This document shows positions 55,126 to 62,420 of a stretch of DNA of 64,000 nucleotides, piece by piece. The stretch's first letter is position 1. Every line of letters begins with the position of its first letter. The DNA lies in assembly GCF_007829875.1 (NCBI RefSeq), contig NZ_VIWV01000001.1, positions 4,124,501 through 4,188,500 of the forward strand, given 5' to 3'. The notes beneath the pieces were generated by a model. It was given only the letters and a program-made list of their open reading frames with translations, was not told the DNA's origin and did not search any database. The DNA comes from Streptomyces capillispiralis (GTDB lineage Bacteria > Actinomycetota > Actinomycetes > Streptomycetales > Streptomycetaceae). The position numbers and the translations under genes were made by a program.

Positions 55126-55282
55126 ATGTACTCCGTGGACCGGGCCTTTCGGCCGTGCCCCTCGGCGTGCTCCAGACTCTAGCTGATCAGCGGGGGTGCT
55201 GCGCAAGTCGGTTGCCGCGAGGGGCGGGTGACCGGCCGTCGGACGGACCACCCGGCCGGCCCGGACCGGCCACCCGGCCGGC

Positions 55283-55600
55283 TCACTGCGCCGCGGCGAA
55301 GGCCTCGTAGACCTTCTTGGGGATGCGTCCCCGCGCGGGGACGTCCATCCGGTTCGCCTGTGCCCAGGCGCGGACGGCCGCGGGATCGGGAGCGACCTCC
55401 GTCTGCCGGTACGCCTTGCCGGAGCGCGACCGCTTGCGGCCGGCGTCCACGTAGGGCGCGAGCGCCTTCCGCAGTTTCCTGGCGTTGGCTTCATTGAGGT
55501 CGATCTCGTACGACTTGCCGTCGAGTCCGAAGGCGATCGTTTCCGCCGCTTCCGAGCCGTCGATGTCGTCAAAGAGAGTGACCACGACCTTCTGCGCCAC
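55283..55600 (-). CDS. lsrL: Lsr2-family nucleoid-associated protein (LsrL)
   Basis: A 105-aa H-NS-like protein. The N-terminal dimerisation/oligomerisation domain is AQKVVVTLFDDIDGSEAAET, then GKSYEIDLNEANARKLRKAL. The C-terminal DNA-binding domain is DPAAVRAWAQANRMDVPARG with the AT-hook-like RGR followed by IPKKVYEAF. Streptomycetes carry two paralogues: Lsr2, which silences specialised-metabolite clusters, and LsrL, which lies next to purS. Position therefore supports lsrL. GTG 55598-55600 is the start. It binds A+T-rich DNA, perhaps including its own A+T-rich upstream region of 350 bp. Confidence 0.9.
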   Translation of the reverse strand: MAQKVVVTLFDDIDGSEAAETIAFGLDGKSYEIDLNEANARKLRKALAPYVDAGRKRSRSGKAYRQTEVAPDPAAVRAWAQANRMDVPARGRIPKKVYEAFAAAQ

Positions 55601-55953
55601 GAATATCGGTCCCTTCGTGCGACACCTCTCGTCCGGACGTCCGTGATGACGTGCCGGTACGTCGCCGAGATGTCGGCTGTTCGCCTGTAATCGGGCAAAG
55701 TATCTGCTAATGACAATTCATTTGTACAGTGCCCGGCATTGCAATGTGAAGCCCGACTAAATCTGTCCGCGTGTCCGCTGCGCAATAGCGGTGAGCGGGT
55801 GAACGCGGATCTTTCCCGGATCTTTTCCCAGCCGTCTCCCCGCGATGCCGAATCGTGATCGGGGTCACGTAGATTCCTACAACTCTACCCGCGTAGAAAT
55901 TTTGTGCGGGTAGTCTGAAGGAACCTGCTCAGCACCACACACCGGGAGTGCCA
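55601..55953. promoter_or_regulatory. A+T-richer divergent promoter region lsrL/purS with nested palindromes
   Basis: A 353-bp gap with clearly lower G+C, including runs such as ATTTGTACAG and GAAATTTTG. Close to purS, TCTACCCGCGTAGA (55884-55897) is a 14-bp palindrome with central CCGC, and CTACCCGC (55885-55892) also pairs with GCGGGTAG (55906-55913), so two alternative hairpins or operator halves exist. They stand 41-70 bp before purS. It may bind LsrL or a purine-responsive factor; both are guesses. Confidence 0.5.
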
Positions 55954-56217
55954 GTGGCACGCGTCGTAGTCGACGTCATGCTCAAGCCGGAGATCCTCGA
56001 CCCCCAGGGCCAGGCGGTGCAGCGCGCACTGCCGCGACTGGGTTTCGAGGGGATCTCGGACGTCCGTCAGGGAAAGCGATTCGAACTGGAAGTTGACGGG
56101 CCGGTCGACGAGGCCGCGCTCGCCCGTATCCACGATCTTGCGGAATCCTTCCTCGCCAACACCGTGATCGAGGACTTCACCGTCCGGGTCGAGGAAGTCG
56201 CGGAGGCCGCGAAGTGA
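55954..56217 (+). CDS. purS: phosphoribosylformylglycinamidine synthase subunit PurS
   Basis: An 87-aa small subunit of the three-part FGAM synthetase. ARVVVDVMLKPEILDPQGQA, then GFEGISDVRQGKRFELEVDG, are the PurS fold motifs; it bridges PurQ and PurL for ammonia channelling. GTG 55954 is preferred, with GGGAG 5 nt upstream, over GTG 55948. Its end overlaps purQ (GTGA). First gene of purSQL. Confidence 0.92.
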   Translation: MARVVVDVMLKPEILDPQGQAVQRALPRLGFEGISDVRQGKRFELEVDGPVDEAALARIHDLAESFLANTVIEDFTVRVEEVAEAAK

Positions 56218-56894
56218 CCGCTCGTATTGGCGTCGTCACTTTCCCGGGCAGTCTCGACGACCGGGACACGCAGCGCGCGATCCGCGTCGCCGGCGCCGAG
56301 CCCGTCGCCCTCTGGCACAAGGACAAGGACCTCAAGCAGGTCGACGCCGTGGTGCTCTGCGGCGGTTTCTCGTACGGCGACTATCTGCGGGCCGGTGCCA
56401 TCGCCCGCTTCTCGCCGGTGATGGACTCCGTCATCGACCAGGCCAAGGCCGGCCTGCCGGTGCTCGGCATCTGCAACGGCTTCCAGATCCTCACCGAGGC
56501 GCACCTGCTCCCCGGCGGCATGCTGGGCAACGACCACCTGCACTTCATCTGCCGCGACCAGAAGCTGCGGGTGGAGAACGCGGACACCGCCTGGACCACC
56601 GACTACACGGCCGGCCAGGAGATCCACATCCCGCTGAAGAACATGGACGGCCGCTACGTCGCCGATCGGCGGACGCTGGACGAGCTGGAGGCCGAGGGCC
56701 GGGTCGCCTTCCGCTACGTGGACTTCAACCCCAACGGCTCGCTCAACGACATCGCCGGCATCACCAACGCGGCGGGCAACGTCGTCGGTCTGATGCCGCA
56801 CCCCGAGCACGCCGTCGAGCCGCTGATCGGCACCGGCCGCACCGACGGCCTGCCGTTCTTCACGTCGATCCTCAAGAAGCTGGTCAACGCATGA
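56214..56894 (+). CDS. purQ: phosphoribosylformylglycinamidine synthase subunit PurQ
   Basis: A 226-aa glutamine amidotransferase (class I triad). The nucleophile Cys is in GICNGFQILTEAHLLPGG, and the His/Glu pair is in GLMPHPEHAVEPL. The first motif is RIGVVTFPGSLDDRDTQRA. It releases ammonia from glutamine for PurL. GTG 56214 overlaps purS and ATGA links to purL, so the operon is translationally coupled. Confidence 0.95.
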   Translation: MTARIGVVTFPGSLDDRDTQRAIRVAGAEPVALWHKDKDLKQVDAVVLCGGFSYGDYLRAGAIARFSPVMDSVIDQAKAGLPVLGICNGFQILTEAHLLPGGMLGNDHLHFICRDQKLRVENADTAWTTDYTAGQEIHIPLKNMDGRYVADRRTLDELEAEGRVAFRYVDFNPNGSLNDIAGITNAAGNVVGLMPHPEHAVEPLIGTGRTDGLPFFTSILKKLVNA

Positions 56895-59149
56895 GCCGGA
56901 CGCCTCTGGACACGGTCGAGCACGCGGCCGCGACCCCCGACGTCGAGCTGCCCTGGGCCGAGCTGGGCCTGAAGAAGGACGAGTACGAGAGGGTCGTGGA
57001 GATCCTCGGCCGCCGCCCCACCGGGGCGGAGCTGGCCATGTACTCCGTCATGTGGTCCGAGCACTGCTCGTACAAGAGCAGCAAGGTCCACCTGCGCCAG
57101 TTCGGCGAGAAGGCCCCCGAGTCCGACGCGATGCTCGTCGGCATCGGCGAGAACGCCGGTGTGGTCGACGTCGGCCAGGGCTACGCGGTCACCTTCAAGG
57201 TCGAGTCGCACAACCACCCCTCCTACGTCGAGCCCTACCAGGGCGCGGCCACGGGCGTCGGCGGCATCGTCCGCGACATCATCGCGATGGGCGCCCGCCC
57301 GGTCGCCGTCGTCGACCCCCTGCGCTTCGGCGCCGCGGACCACCCCGACACCAAGCGCGTCCTGCCCGGCGTCGTCGCCGGCATCGGCGGCTACGGCAAC
57401 TGCCTGGGCCTGCCCAACATCGGCGGCGAGGTCGTCTTCGACGCCTGCTACCAGGGCAACCCGCTGGTCAACGCCGGTGCCATCGGCGTCATGCGGCACG
57501 AGGACATCCACCTCGCCAAGGCGTCCGGCGCCGGCAACAAGGTCATCCTGTACGGGGCCCGCACCGGCGGCGACGGCATCGGCGGCGCCTCCATCCTGGC
57601 CTCCGAGACCTTCGACGACGCCAAGCCGTCGAAGCGCCCCGCCGTCCAGGTCGGCGACCCCTTCCAGGAGAAGCTGCTCATCGAGTGCACCCTGGAGGCG
57701 TTCCAGGAGAAGCTCGTCGTCGGCATCCAGGACCTGGGAGCCGCGGGCCTGTCCTGCGCGACCAGCGAGCTGGCCTCCAACGGCTCCGGCGGCATGCGCG
57801 TCACCCTCGACGACGTCCCGCTGCGCGACTCCACGCTCTCGCCCGAGGAGATCCTCATGAGCGAGTCGCAGGAGCGCATGTGCGCGGTCGTCGAGCCCGA
57901 GAAGGTCGACCGCTTCCTCGAGATCTGCGACAAGTGGGACGTCATCGCCACCGTCATCGGCGAGGTGACCGACGGCGACCGCCTGGAGATCTTCTGGCAC
58001 GGCGGCAAGATCGTCGACGTCGACCCGCGCACCGTCGCGCACGACGGCCCGGTCTACGAGCGCCCCTACGCCCGCCCGTCCTGGCAGGACGAGCTCCAGG
58101 CGGACGACGCGAACAAGCTGCCCCGCCCGCAGACGTCCGAGGAGCTGAAGGACCAGGTCCTGAAGCTGGTCGGCTCGCCCAACCAGGCGTCCAAGCGGTG
58201 GATCACCCAGCAGTACGACCACTTCGTGCAGGGCAACACCGTCCTCGCCCAGCCCGAGGACTCCGGCATGATCCGCGTCGACGAGGAGACCGGCCTCGGC
58301 GTCGCGATCGCCACCGACGGCAACGGCCGGTACGCCAAGCTGGACCCGTACACCGGCGCCCAGCTCGCGCTGGCGGAGGCCTACCGCAACGTGGCGACGA
58401 CCGGCGCCAAGCCGCTGGCCGTCTCCGACTGCCTGAACTTCGGCTCGCCGGAGGACCCGGCCGTGATGTGGCAGTTCGCGGAGGCCGTGCGCGGTCTGGC
58501 GGACGGCTGCCTGCAGCTCGGCACCCCGGTGACCGGCGGCAATGTCTCCCTCTACAACCAGACCGGTGAGGTGGCCATCCACCCCACCCCGGTCGTGGCC
58601 GTGCTGGGCGTCATCGACGACGTCGCCCGCCGCACCCCGGTCGCCTTCCAGGAGGAGGGTCAGCTCCTCTACCTGCTCGGCGACACGCGGGAGGAGTTCG
58701 GCGGCTCGGCCTGGTCCCAGGTGATCCACGACCACCTCGGCGGCCTGCCGCCCAAGGTGGACCTGGAGCGCGAACGCCTGCTGGCCGAGATCCTGATCTC
58801 CGCCTCCCGCGACGGCATGATCGACTCCGCGCACGACCTGTCCGACGGCGGTCTGATCCAGGCGGTCGTGGAGTCGGCGCTGCTCGGCGGCAAGGGCGCG
58901 CGTCTGGTCGTCCCGGACGGCCTGGACGCGTTCACCTTCCTGTTCTCCGAGTCGGCCGGCCGCGCGATCGTCGCAGTGCCGCGCTCGGAGGAGGTCCGCT
59001 TCAACGACATGTGCGGTGCCCGCGGCCTCCCGGCCACCCGCGTCGGCGTGATCGACGGCGACACCGTGGAGCTCCAGGGCGAGTTCTCCCTCACCCTGGC
59101 CGAACTCCGCGAGACCCACGAGGCGACGATCCCGGCGCTGCTGGCCTGA
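56891..59149 (+). CDS. purL: phosphoribosylformylglycinamidine synthase subunit PurL
   Basis: A 752-aa small-type PurL synthetase. Conserved motifs are MYSVMWSEHCSYKSSKVHLR, the FKVESHNHPSYVEPYQGAAT loop, GGYGNCLGLPNIGGEV, DLGAAGLSCATSELASNGSG and AHDLSDGGLIQAVVESALLG (20 each at most). The substrate is FGAR, ATP and ammonia from PurQ to make FGAM. ATG 56891 overlaps the purQ stop. A strong terminator (59174-59207) ends the operon 25 bp after the stop. Confidence 0.96.
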   Translation: MSRTPLDTVEHAAATPDVELPWAELGLKKDEYERVVEILGRRPTGAELAMYSVMWSEHCSYKSSKVHLRQFGEKAPESDAMLVGIGENAGVVDVGQGYAVTFKVESHNHPSYVEPYQGAATGVGGIVRDIIAMGARPVAVVDPLRFGAADHPDTKRVLPGVVAGIGGYGNCLGLPNIGGEVVFDACYQGNPLVNAGAIGVMRHEDIHLAKASGAGNKVILYGARTGGDGIGGASILASETFDDAKPSKRPAVQVGDPFQEKLLIECTLEAFQEKLVVGIQDLGAAGLSCATSELASNGSGGMRVTLDDVPLRDSTLSPEEILMSESQERMCAVVEPEKVDRFLEICDKWDVIATVIGEVTDGDRLEIFWHGGKIVDVDPRTVAHDGPVYERPYARPSWQDELQADDANKLPRPQTSEELKDQVLKLVGSPNQASKRWITQQYDHFVQGNTVLAQPEDSGMIRVDEETGLGVAIATDGNGRYAKLDPYTGAQLALAEAYRNVATTGAKPLAVSDCLNFGSPEDPAVMWQFAEAVRGLADGCLQLGTPVTGGNVSLYNQTGEVAIHPTPVVAVLGVIDDVARRTPVAFQEEGQLLYLLGDTREEFGGSAWSQVIHDHLGGLPPKVDLERERLLAEILISASRDGMIDSAHDLSDGGLIQAVVESALLGGKGARLVVPDGLDAFTFLFSESAGRAIVAVPRSEEVRFNDMCGARGLPATRVGVIDGDTVELQGEFSLTLAELRETHEATIPALLA

Positions 59150-59173
59150 TCGTCAGGAGCCCGCTCGACGCAC

Positions 59174-59207
59174 GAAGCCCCCGTCCGGTCCACCGGGCGG
59201 GGGCTTC
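59174..59207 (+). terminator. terminator of the purSQL operon
   Basis: Stem GAAGCCCCCG/CGGGGGCTTC extended inward by TCCGG/CCGG-type pairs around a short loop. Confidence 0.85.
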
Positions 59208-59236
59208 GGCGTACCGAGGTCCTCGACGCCAGGGTC

Positions 59237-59265
59237 TTGTGCGTCATTACGTAGTTACGTAATCT
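59237..59265 (+). promoter_or_regulatory. promoter with 18-bp palindromic operator ATTACGTAGTTACGTAAT
   Basis: -35 TTGTGC (59237-59242), 17-nt spacer and -10 TAATCT (59260-59265) are followed 7 nt later by GTG 59273. The perfect palindrome with 2-bp spacer (59246-59263) fills the spacer and covers the -10. This is a textbook position for autorepression by the ArsR-like protein. Confidence 0.75.
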
Positions 59266-59272
59266 CGTGGGT

Positions 59273-59773
59273 GTGGAACTCGAAAAGCGCATGACCGATC
59301 TCGAACGCCGGCTGGCGGCACTGGAAGCGGCCGACCGCGCCGCCCCCCGGCTCGGCGAGGGCGACTTCTGGGCCCTCGAAGGGCTGAAGGAGCAGCTCGC
59401 CGAGCTGCGGGCCGCCGACGGAGGCGTGCTGTTCACCGGCGCGGTCCGGCTGCCGACCGGCGAGCAGTACGAGTGGCAGCACGGCGCGCTCACCGACGGG
59501 CTGCTGGCCTACGAGTGGCCGGACGCCGCCGAGGCGCTCGCCGCGCTCGGCCATCCGGTGCGGCTCCGGCTGCTCCGCGAGATAGTCGGCGGCCGGCGCA
59601 CCGCGGCGGACCTGGCGGAGCTGGAGGAGATCGGCACGACCGGCCAGATCTACCACCACCTCCGCCAGCTCACCGGTGCCGGCTGGCTGCACGCCACGGG
59701 CCGGGGCCGCTACGAGGTTCCACCCGGACGGGTCGTACCGCTGCTGGTGACGCTGTCGGCGGCGCGTCCCTGA
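59273..59773 (+). CDS. ArsR/HTH_20-type winged-helix regulator
   Basis: A 166-aa protein. GTG 59273 (MELEKRMTDLERRLAALEAA) is chosen since it is 7 nt after the -10 (leaderless); GTG 59267 and ATG 59291 are alternatives. Residues 1-50 make a coiled-coil; about residues 85-150 form a winged helix (EALAALGHPVRLRLLREIVG, then GQIYHHLRQLTGAGWLHATG). No metal-binding cysteines are seen, so the ligand is not a classical ArsR metal. It probably represses itself through the palindrome at 59246-59263 and may control the M23 peptidase gene 31 bp downstream. Confidence 0.8.
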   Translation: MELEKRMTDLERRLAALEAADRAAPRLGEGDFWALEGLKEQLAELRAADGGVLFTGAVRLPTGEQYEWQHGALTDGLLAYEWPDAAEALAALGHPVRLRLLREIVGGRRTAADLAELEEIGTTGQIYHHLRQLTGAGWLHATGRGRYEVPPGRVVPLLVTLSAARP

Positions 59774-59804
59774 CCATCGCCGGCACACAGGACAAGGGGG
59801 AAAC

Positions 59805-60641
59805 ATGTCCGCGCGCAAACTCGCCCAGACCGCCTTCCGCGGTCTGCAGATCGGCTTCATCGGGCTGGTGACCGCCCACATCGCCTTCGGCTGGGGCTAC
59901 GCCTGGTGGTGGAACCTGCTGCCGCTGGCCCTGGCCTACGCCCTCGTCATCGTGGTGAACAGGTGGGGCGGTGCTCCGGACGCCCCCGGCTCGGTCCGTG
60001 CGCCGGTCGAGGTCGACCCGCCGGTCACTGGCCGCTGGACCGCCCTGAACAGCCCGGCCGACCGCACCCCGAGCCACGGGCTGCACGCCTACGGCCAGAC
60101 CTACGCCATAGACGTCCTCGCCGAACCCGGGCCGGGCGCCCGTCCGGGCTTCTCCTTGCTGTGGCCGCCCGCCCGCCGCCCGGCCGCCTTCCCGGCGTTC
60201 GGTGCTCCCCTGCGAGCCGTCGCCGACGCCCGGGTCGTACGCGCCGACGACCGGCAGCGCGACCACCTCAGCCGGACCTCGCTGCCCGCGCTGCTGTACC
60301 TGATGCTGATCGAGGGCTCGGTGCGCGAGATGTCGGGAGTCCGCCGGATCCTCGGCAACCACGTGGTGCTGGACCTCGGCGACGGCACCCACGCCGCCTA
60401 CGCCCATCTGCGGCGCGGCTCCCTCACGGTGCGCGAGGGCGACCGGGTGAGCGCCGGGGACGTGATCGCCGCCTGCGGCAACTCCGGCAACTCCACCGAG
60501 CCGCACCTGCACTTCCAGCTGATGGACGGTCCCGACCCGGACACCGCCCGCGGCATACCGTTCACCTGGCGCGGCCTGGGCGTCCCCCGCAACGGCGAGT
60601 CGTTCGACGTGGCCGATCCGGCGTCGGCCGCCCCCGCGTGA
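59805..60641 (+). CDS. membrane-anchored M23-family metallopeptidase
   Basis: A 278-aa protein. Two N-terminal helices (about residues 12-29 and 34-51, rich in Trp) anchor it; the rest contains the LytM/M23 zinc fold: HGLHAYGQTYAIDVL (first His and Asp ligands), GNHVVLDLGDGTHAAYAHL, GDVIAACGNSGNSTEPHLHF with the last HxH pair. An Arg/Pro insert (about 100-165) separates the first ligands. It may cut peptidoglycan cross-links if the domain lies outside; topology with two helices and short start is uncertain. The ribosome site AAGGGGG lies 5 nt before ATG 59805. It is co-transcribed with the ArsR-like gene. Confidence 0.82.
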   Translation: MSARKLAQTAFRGLQIGFIGLVTAHIAFGWGYAWWWNLLPLALAYALVIVVNRWGGAPDAPGSVRAPVEVDPPVTGRWTALNSPADRTPSHGLHAYGQTYAIDVLAEPGPGARPGFSLLWPPARRPAAFPAFGAPLRAVADARVVRADDRQRDHLSRTSLPALLYLMLIEGSVREMSGVRRILGNHVVLDLGDGTHAAYAHLRRGSLTVREGDRVSAGDVIAACGNSGNSTEPHLHFQLMDGPDPDTARGIPFTWRGLGVPRNGESFDVADPASAAPA

Positions 60642-60646
60642 CGCCT

Positions 60647-60658
60647 TAGGCTGCCGCC
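60647..60658 (+). promoter_or_regulatory. leaderless promoter -10 (TAGGCT)
   Basis: TAGGCT (60647-60652) stands 6 nt before ATG 60659, and no ribosome site is present. The same hexamer and nearly the same spacing are found at purD. Confidence 0.5.
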
Positions 60659-61456
60659 ATGCCACCGGCCAAGAAGCGCGCTCGTTCCTACGACCCCGCC
60701 AGGACCCGGGCCGCCGTGCTGGCCCAGTTCGGGCACGTGCGGGAGGCCGTGCGCACCCTCACCCCCGAGCAGCTCGCGCTGCCCACACGGCTCGGTGACT
60801 GGACGGTGCGGGAACTGGTGGCGCACTGCGGGATGGCGCTGACGGCCGTGGACCGGCTGCTGGACGAGCCCGAGCCCGCGCGGCAGGACGCGCGGCTGCT
60901 CGACTGGCCGTTCGCGATCGCCGCCGACGCGGACACCATCGCCGGTACCGCCCGCCGCCTGGCGGCGGACCACCCCGACCTCGACGCCCACCTCGCCGAC
61001 GTCGAGCGGCGCTTCACCGCCCGCCTCGACGCGCACCCCGGCGGCCGGCTACTGCCGACCGGTGCCGGCGCCCTCCCACTGGCCGACTACCTGGTCACCC
61101 GCACCGTCGAGCTCGTCGTCCACACCGACGACCTCAACGCCGCCGTGCCCGGCCTCGGCATCCCCCACGACCGCCAGGCCCTGGCCGCCTGCACCCGGCT
61201 GCTGGCCGACGCGCTCGCGGTCAAGGCCCCCGGCGGCTCGACGGAGGTGCGGATCCCGCCGTACGCGGTGGTGCAGTGCGTGGAGGGGCCGAGGCACACG
61301 CGCGGCACCCCGCCGAACGTCGTCGAGACCGACCCGCTCACCTGGATCCGCCTGGCCACCGGGCGCACGGCCTGGCCGGACGCCGTGGCCGACGCCCGGG
61401 TGGGCGCGAGCGGGGAGCGGGCGGACCTGGGGCCGTACCTGCCGTTGCTGACGTGA
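60659..61456 (+). CDS. maleylpyruvate-isomerase/mycothiol-S-transferase-like protein with SCP2-type end
   Basis: A 265-aa protein. The N-terminal 170 residues make a DinB-like four-helix MDMPI_N domain (REAVRTLTPEQLALPTRLGD, WTVRELVAHCGMALTAVDRL, then YLVTRTVELVVHTDDLNAAV), with His residues at the metal positions (HCGM, VVHTDD). The C-terminal part (VRIPPYAVVQCVEGPRHTRG, then TDPLTWIRLATGRTAWPDAV) is SCP2/sterol-carrier-like. Such proteins use mycothiol as thiol donor in detoxification or cofactor roles. Cytosolic. Start ATG 60659 is leaderless by the TAGGCT box. Confidence 0.82.
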   Translation: MPPAKKRARSYDPARTRAAVLAQFGHVREAVRTLTPEQLALPTRLGDWTVRELVAHCGMALTAVDRLLDEPEPARQDARLLDWPFAIAADADTIAGTARRLAADHPDLDAHLADVERRFTARLDAHPGGRLLPTGAGALPLADYLVTRTVELVVHTDDLNAAVPGLGIPHDRQALAACTRLLADALAVKAPGGSTEVRIPPYAVVQCVEGPRHTRGTPPNVVETDPLTWIRLATGRTAWPDAVADARVGASGERADLGPYLPLLT

Positions 61457-61462
61457 TCCCCT

Positions 61463-61535
61463 GACCGGACAGGACCGGACAGGGCCGGACAGGACAGGAC
61501 CGGAAGGGACCGGACGGCACCGGACCGGACCGGAT
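61463..61535. repeat. GACCGGACAG tandem repeats (10-bp unit)
   Basis: At 61463-61472, 61473-61482 and 61483-61492 (one substitution) the 10-mer is contiguous, then shortened copies (GACAG, GACCGG) continue to 61535. Non-coding gap between the SCP2-type gene and the META gene; a slippage product. Confidence 0.75.
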
Positions 61536-61575
61536 CGAAGGGGAACCGCCCGCTCCCCGCTTCCGTCGAATCGGC

Positions 61576-62358
61576 ATGTACAGGCAGAAGCACCAGCAGC
61601 GCATGACCCTGATGGCAGTCGCCGTGCTCGTCCCGCTCGCGGCGGCCTGTGGCAGTGAACGGGCGGACGCGGGCAGCGGCACCGCCGACGTGGAGCGACC
61701 GGTCACCGGCATCCGCTGGAGCGTCGACAGCGTCACCGTCGACGGCACCACCCACCGGGCCCCCGGCAGCGCCCACGTCACCCTCGGTGACGACGGCCGG
61801 GCGGAGGGCAGCTACGGCTGCAACACCTTCAGCGCCAAGGCCGCCGTCGACGGGGACCGGATCAGCCTCAGCGACGCCGCGTCCACCGAGATGGCCTGCG
61901 ACGACCGGCCCATGGACTTCGAACGCGTCCTCTCCCACACCCTCGCCGACAGCGCCCTGAAGGCCGACGTGAACGACGACCGCCTCACCCTCACCACCGA
62001 CTCCGGCGACACCGTCCGCCTCAGCGAGGCGAAGGACGCGCCCCTGGCCGGCACCAAGTGGACCGTCACCACCCCCGCCACCGACAGCCGCGCCCACCTC
62101 ACCTTCGACGAGCGGAAGGGCACCGTCTCCGGCAGCCTCGGCTGCAACCAGGTCAACGCGGCGGCCACCGTACGCGACGGGCATATCACCCTGGGCGTGC
62201 CGTCCCTGACCCGAATGATGTGCGAAGACTCACTCATGGACAGCGAGAAGGCCCTGACCAAGCTCTTCGGCGGCACGCTCGCCTACTCCATCGATCACCG
62301 CACGCTCACGCTGACCAGCGAAAACGGGACAGAGGTCCGCGCCGTCGCCGAGGGCTGA
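61576..62358 (+). CDS. lipoprotein with two META/HslJ domains
   Basis: A 260-aa protein. The type-II signal peptide ends in LAAAC (Cys25), so it is exported and lipid-anchored. Two META domains follow: residues 45-140 (WSVDSVTVDGTTHRAPGSAH, then GSYGCNTFSAKAAVDGDRIS) and 150-255 (KWTVTTPATDSRAHLTFDER, then GSLGCNQVNAAATVRDGHIT). Each has the GxxGCN core and an (A/M)xC partner (TEMACDD and RMMCEDSLMDSE), suggesting one disulphide per domain. HslJ-like proteins take part in heat or drug stress in E. coli; here the role is unknown. ATG 61576. Confidence 0.87.
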   Translation: MYRQKHQQRMTLMAVAVLVPLAAACGSERADAGSGTADVERPVTGIRWSVDSVTVDGTTHRAPGSAHVTLGDDGRAEGSYGCNTFSAKAAVDGDRISLSDAASTEMACDDRPMDFERVLSHTLADSALKADVNDDRLTLTTDSGDTVRLSEAKDAPLAGTKWTVTTPATDSRAHLTFDERKGTVSGSLGCNQVNAAATVRDGHITLGVPSLTRMMCEDSLMDSEKALTKLFGGTLAYSIDHRTLTLTSENGTEVRAVAEG

Positions 62359-62407
62359 TCCACTATGGCGGCCGCATCCCGCATTCGGACCAGTGGGCGA
62401 TCTCGCC

Positions 62408-62420
62408 TACACTCAAAGGC
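62408..62420 (+). promoter_or_regulatory. leaderless promoter -10 of purF
   Basis: TACACT (62408-62413) is 7 nt before the GTG start of purF, without a ribosome site in between. Confidence 0.55.

Noticed and set aside
56714..59119. 801-codon minus-strand frame opposite purL
   Set aside because: Shadow frame rich in Asp, Gly, Val and His; purL is unambiguous.
61463..61535. Possible CRISPR array
   Set aside because: Units are 10 bp and contiguous without spacers; no cas genes are in the window.
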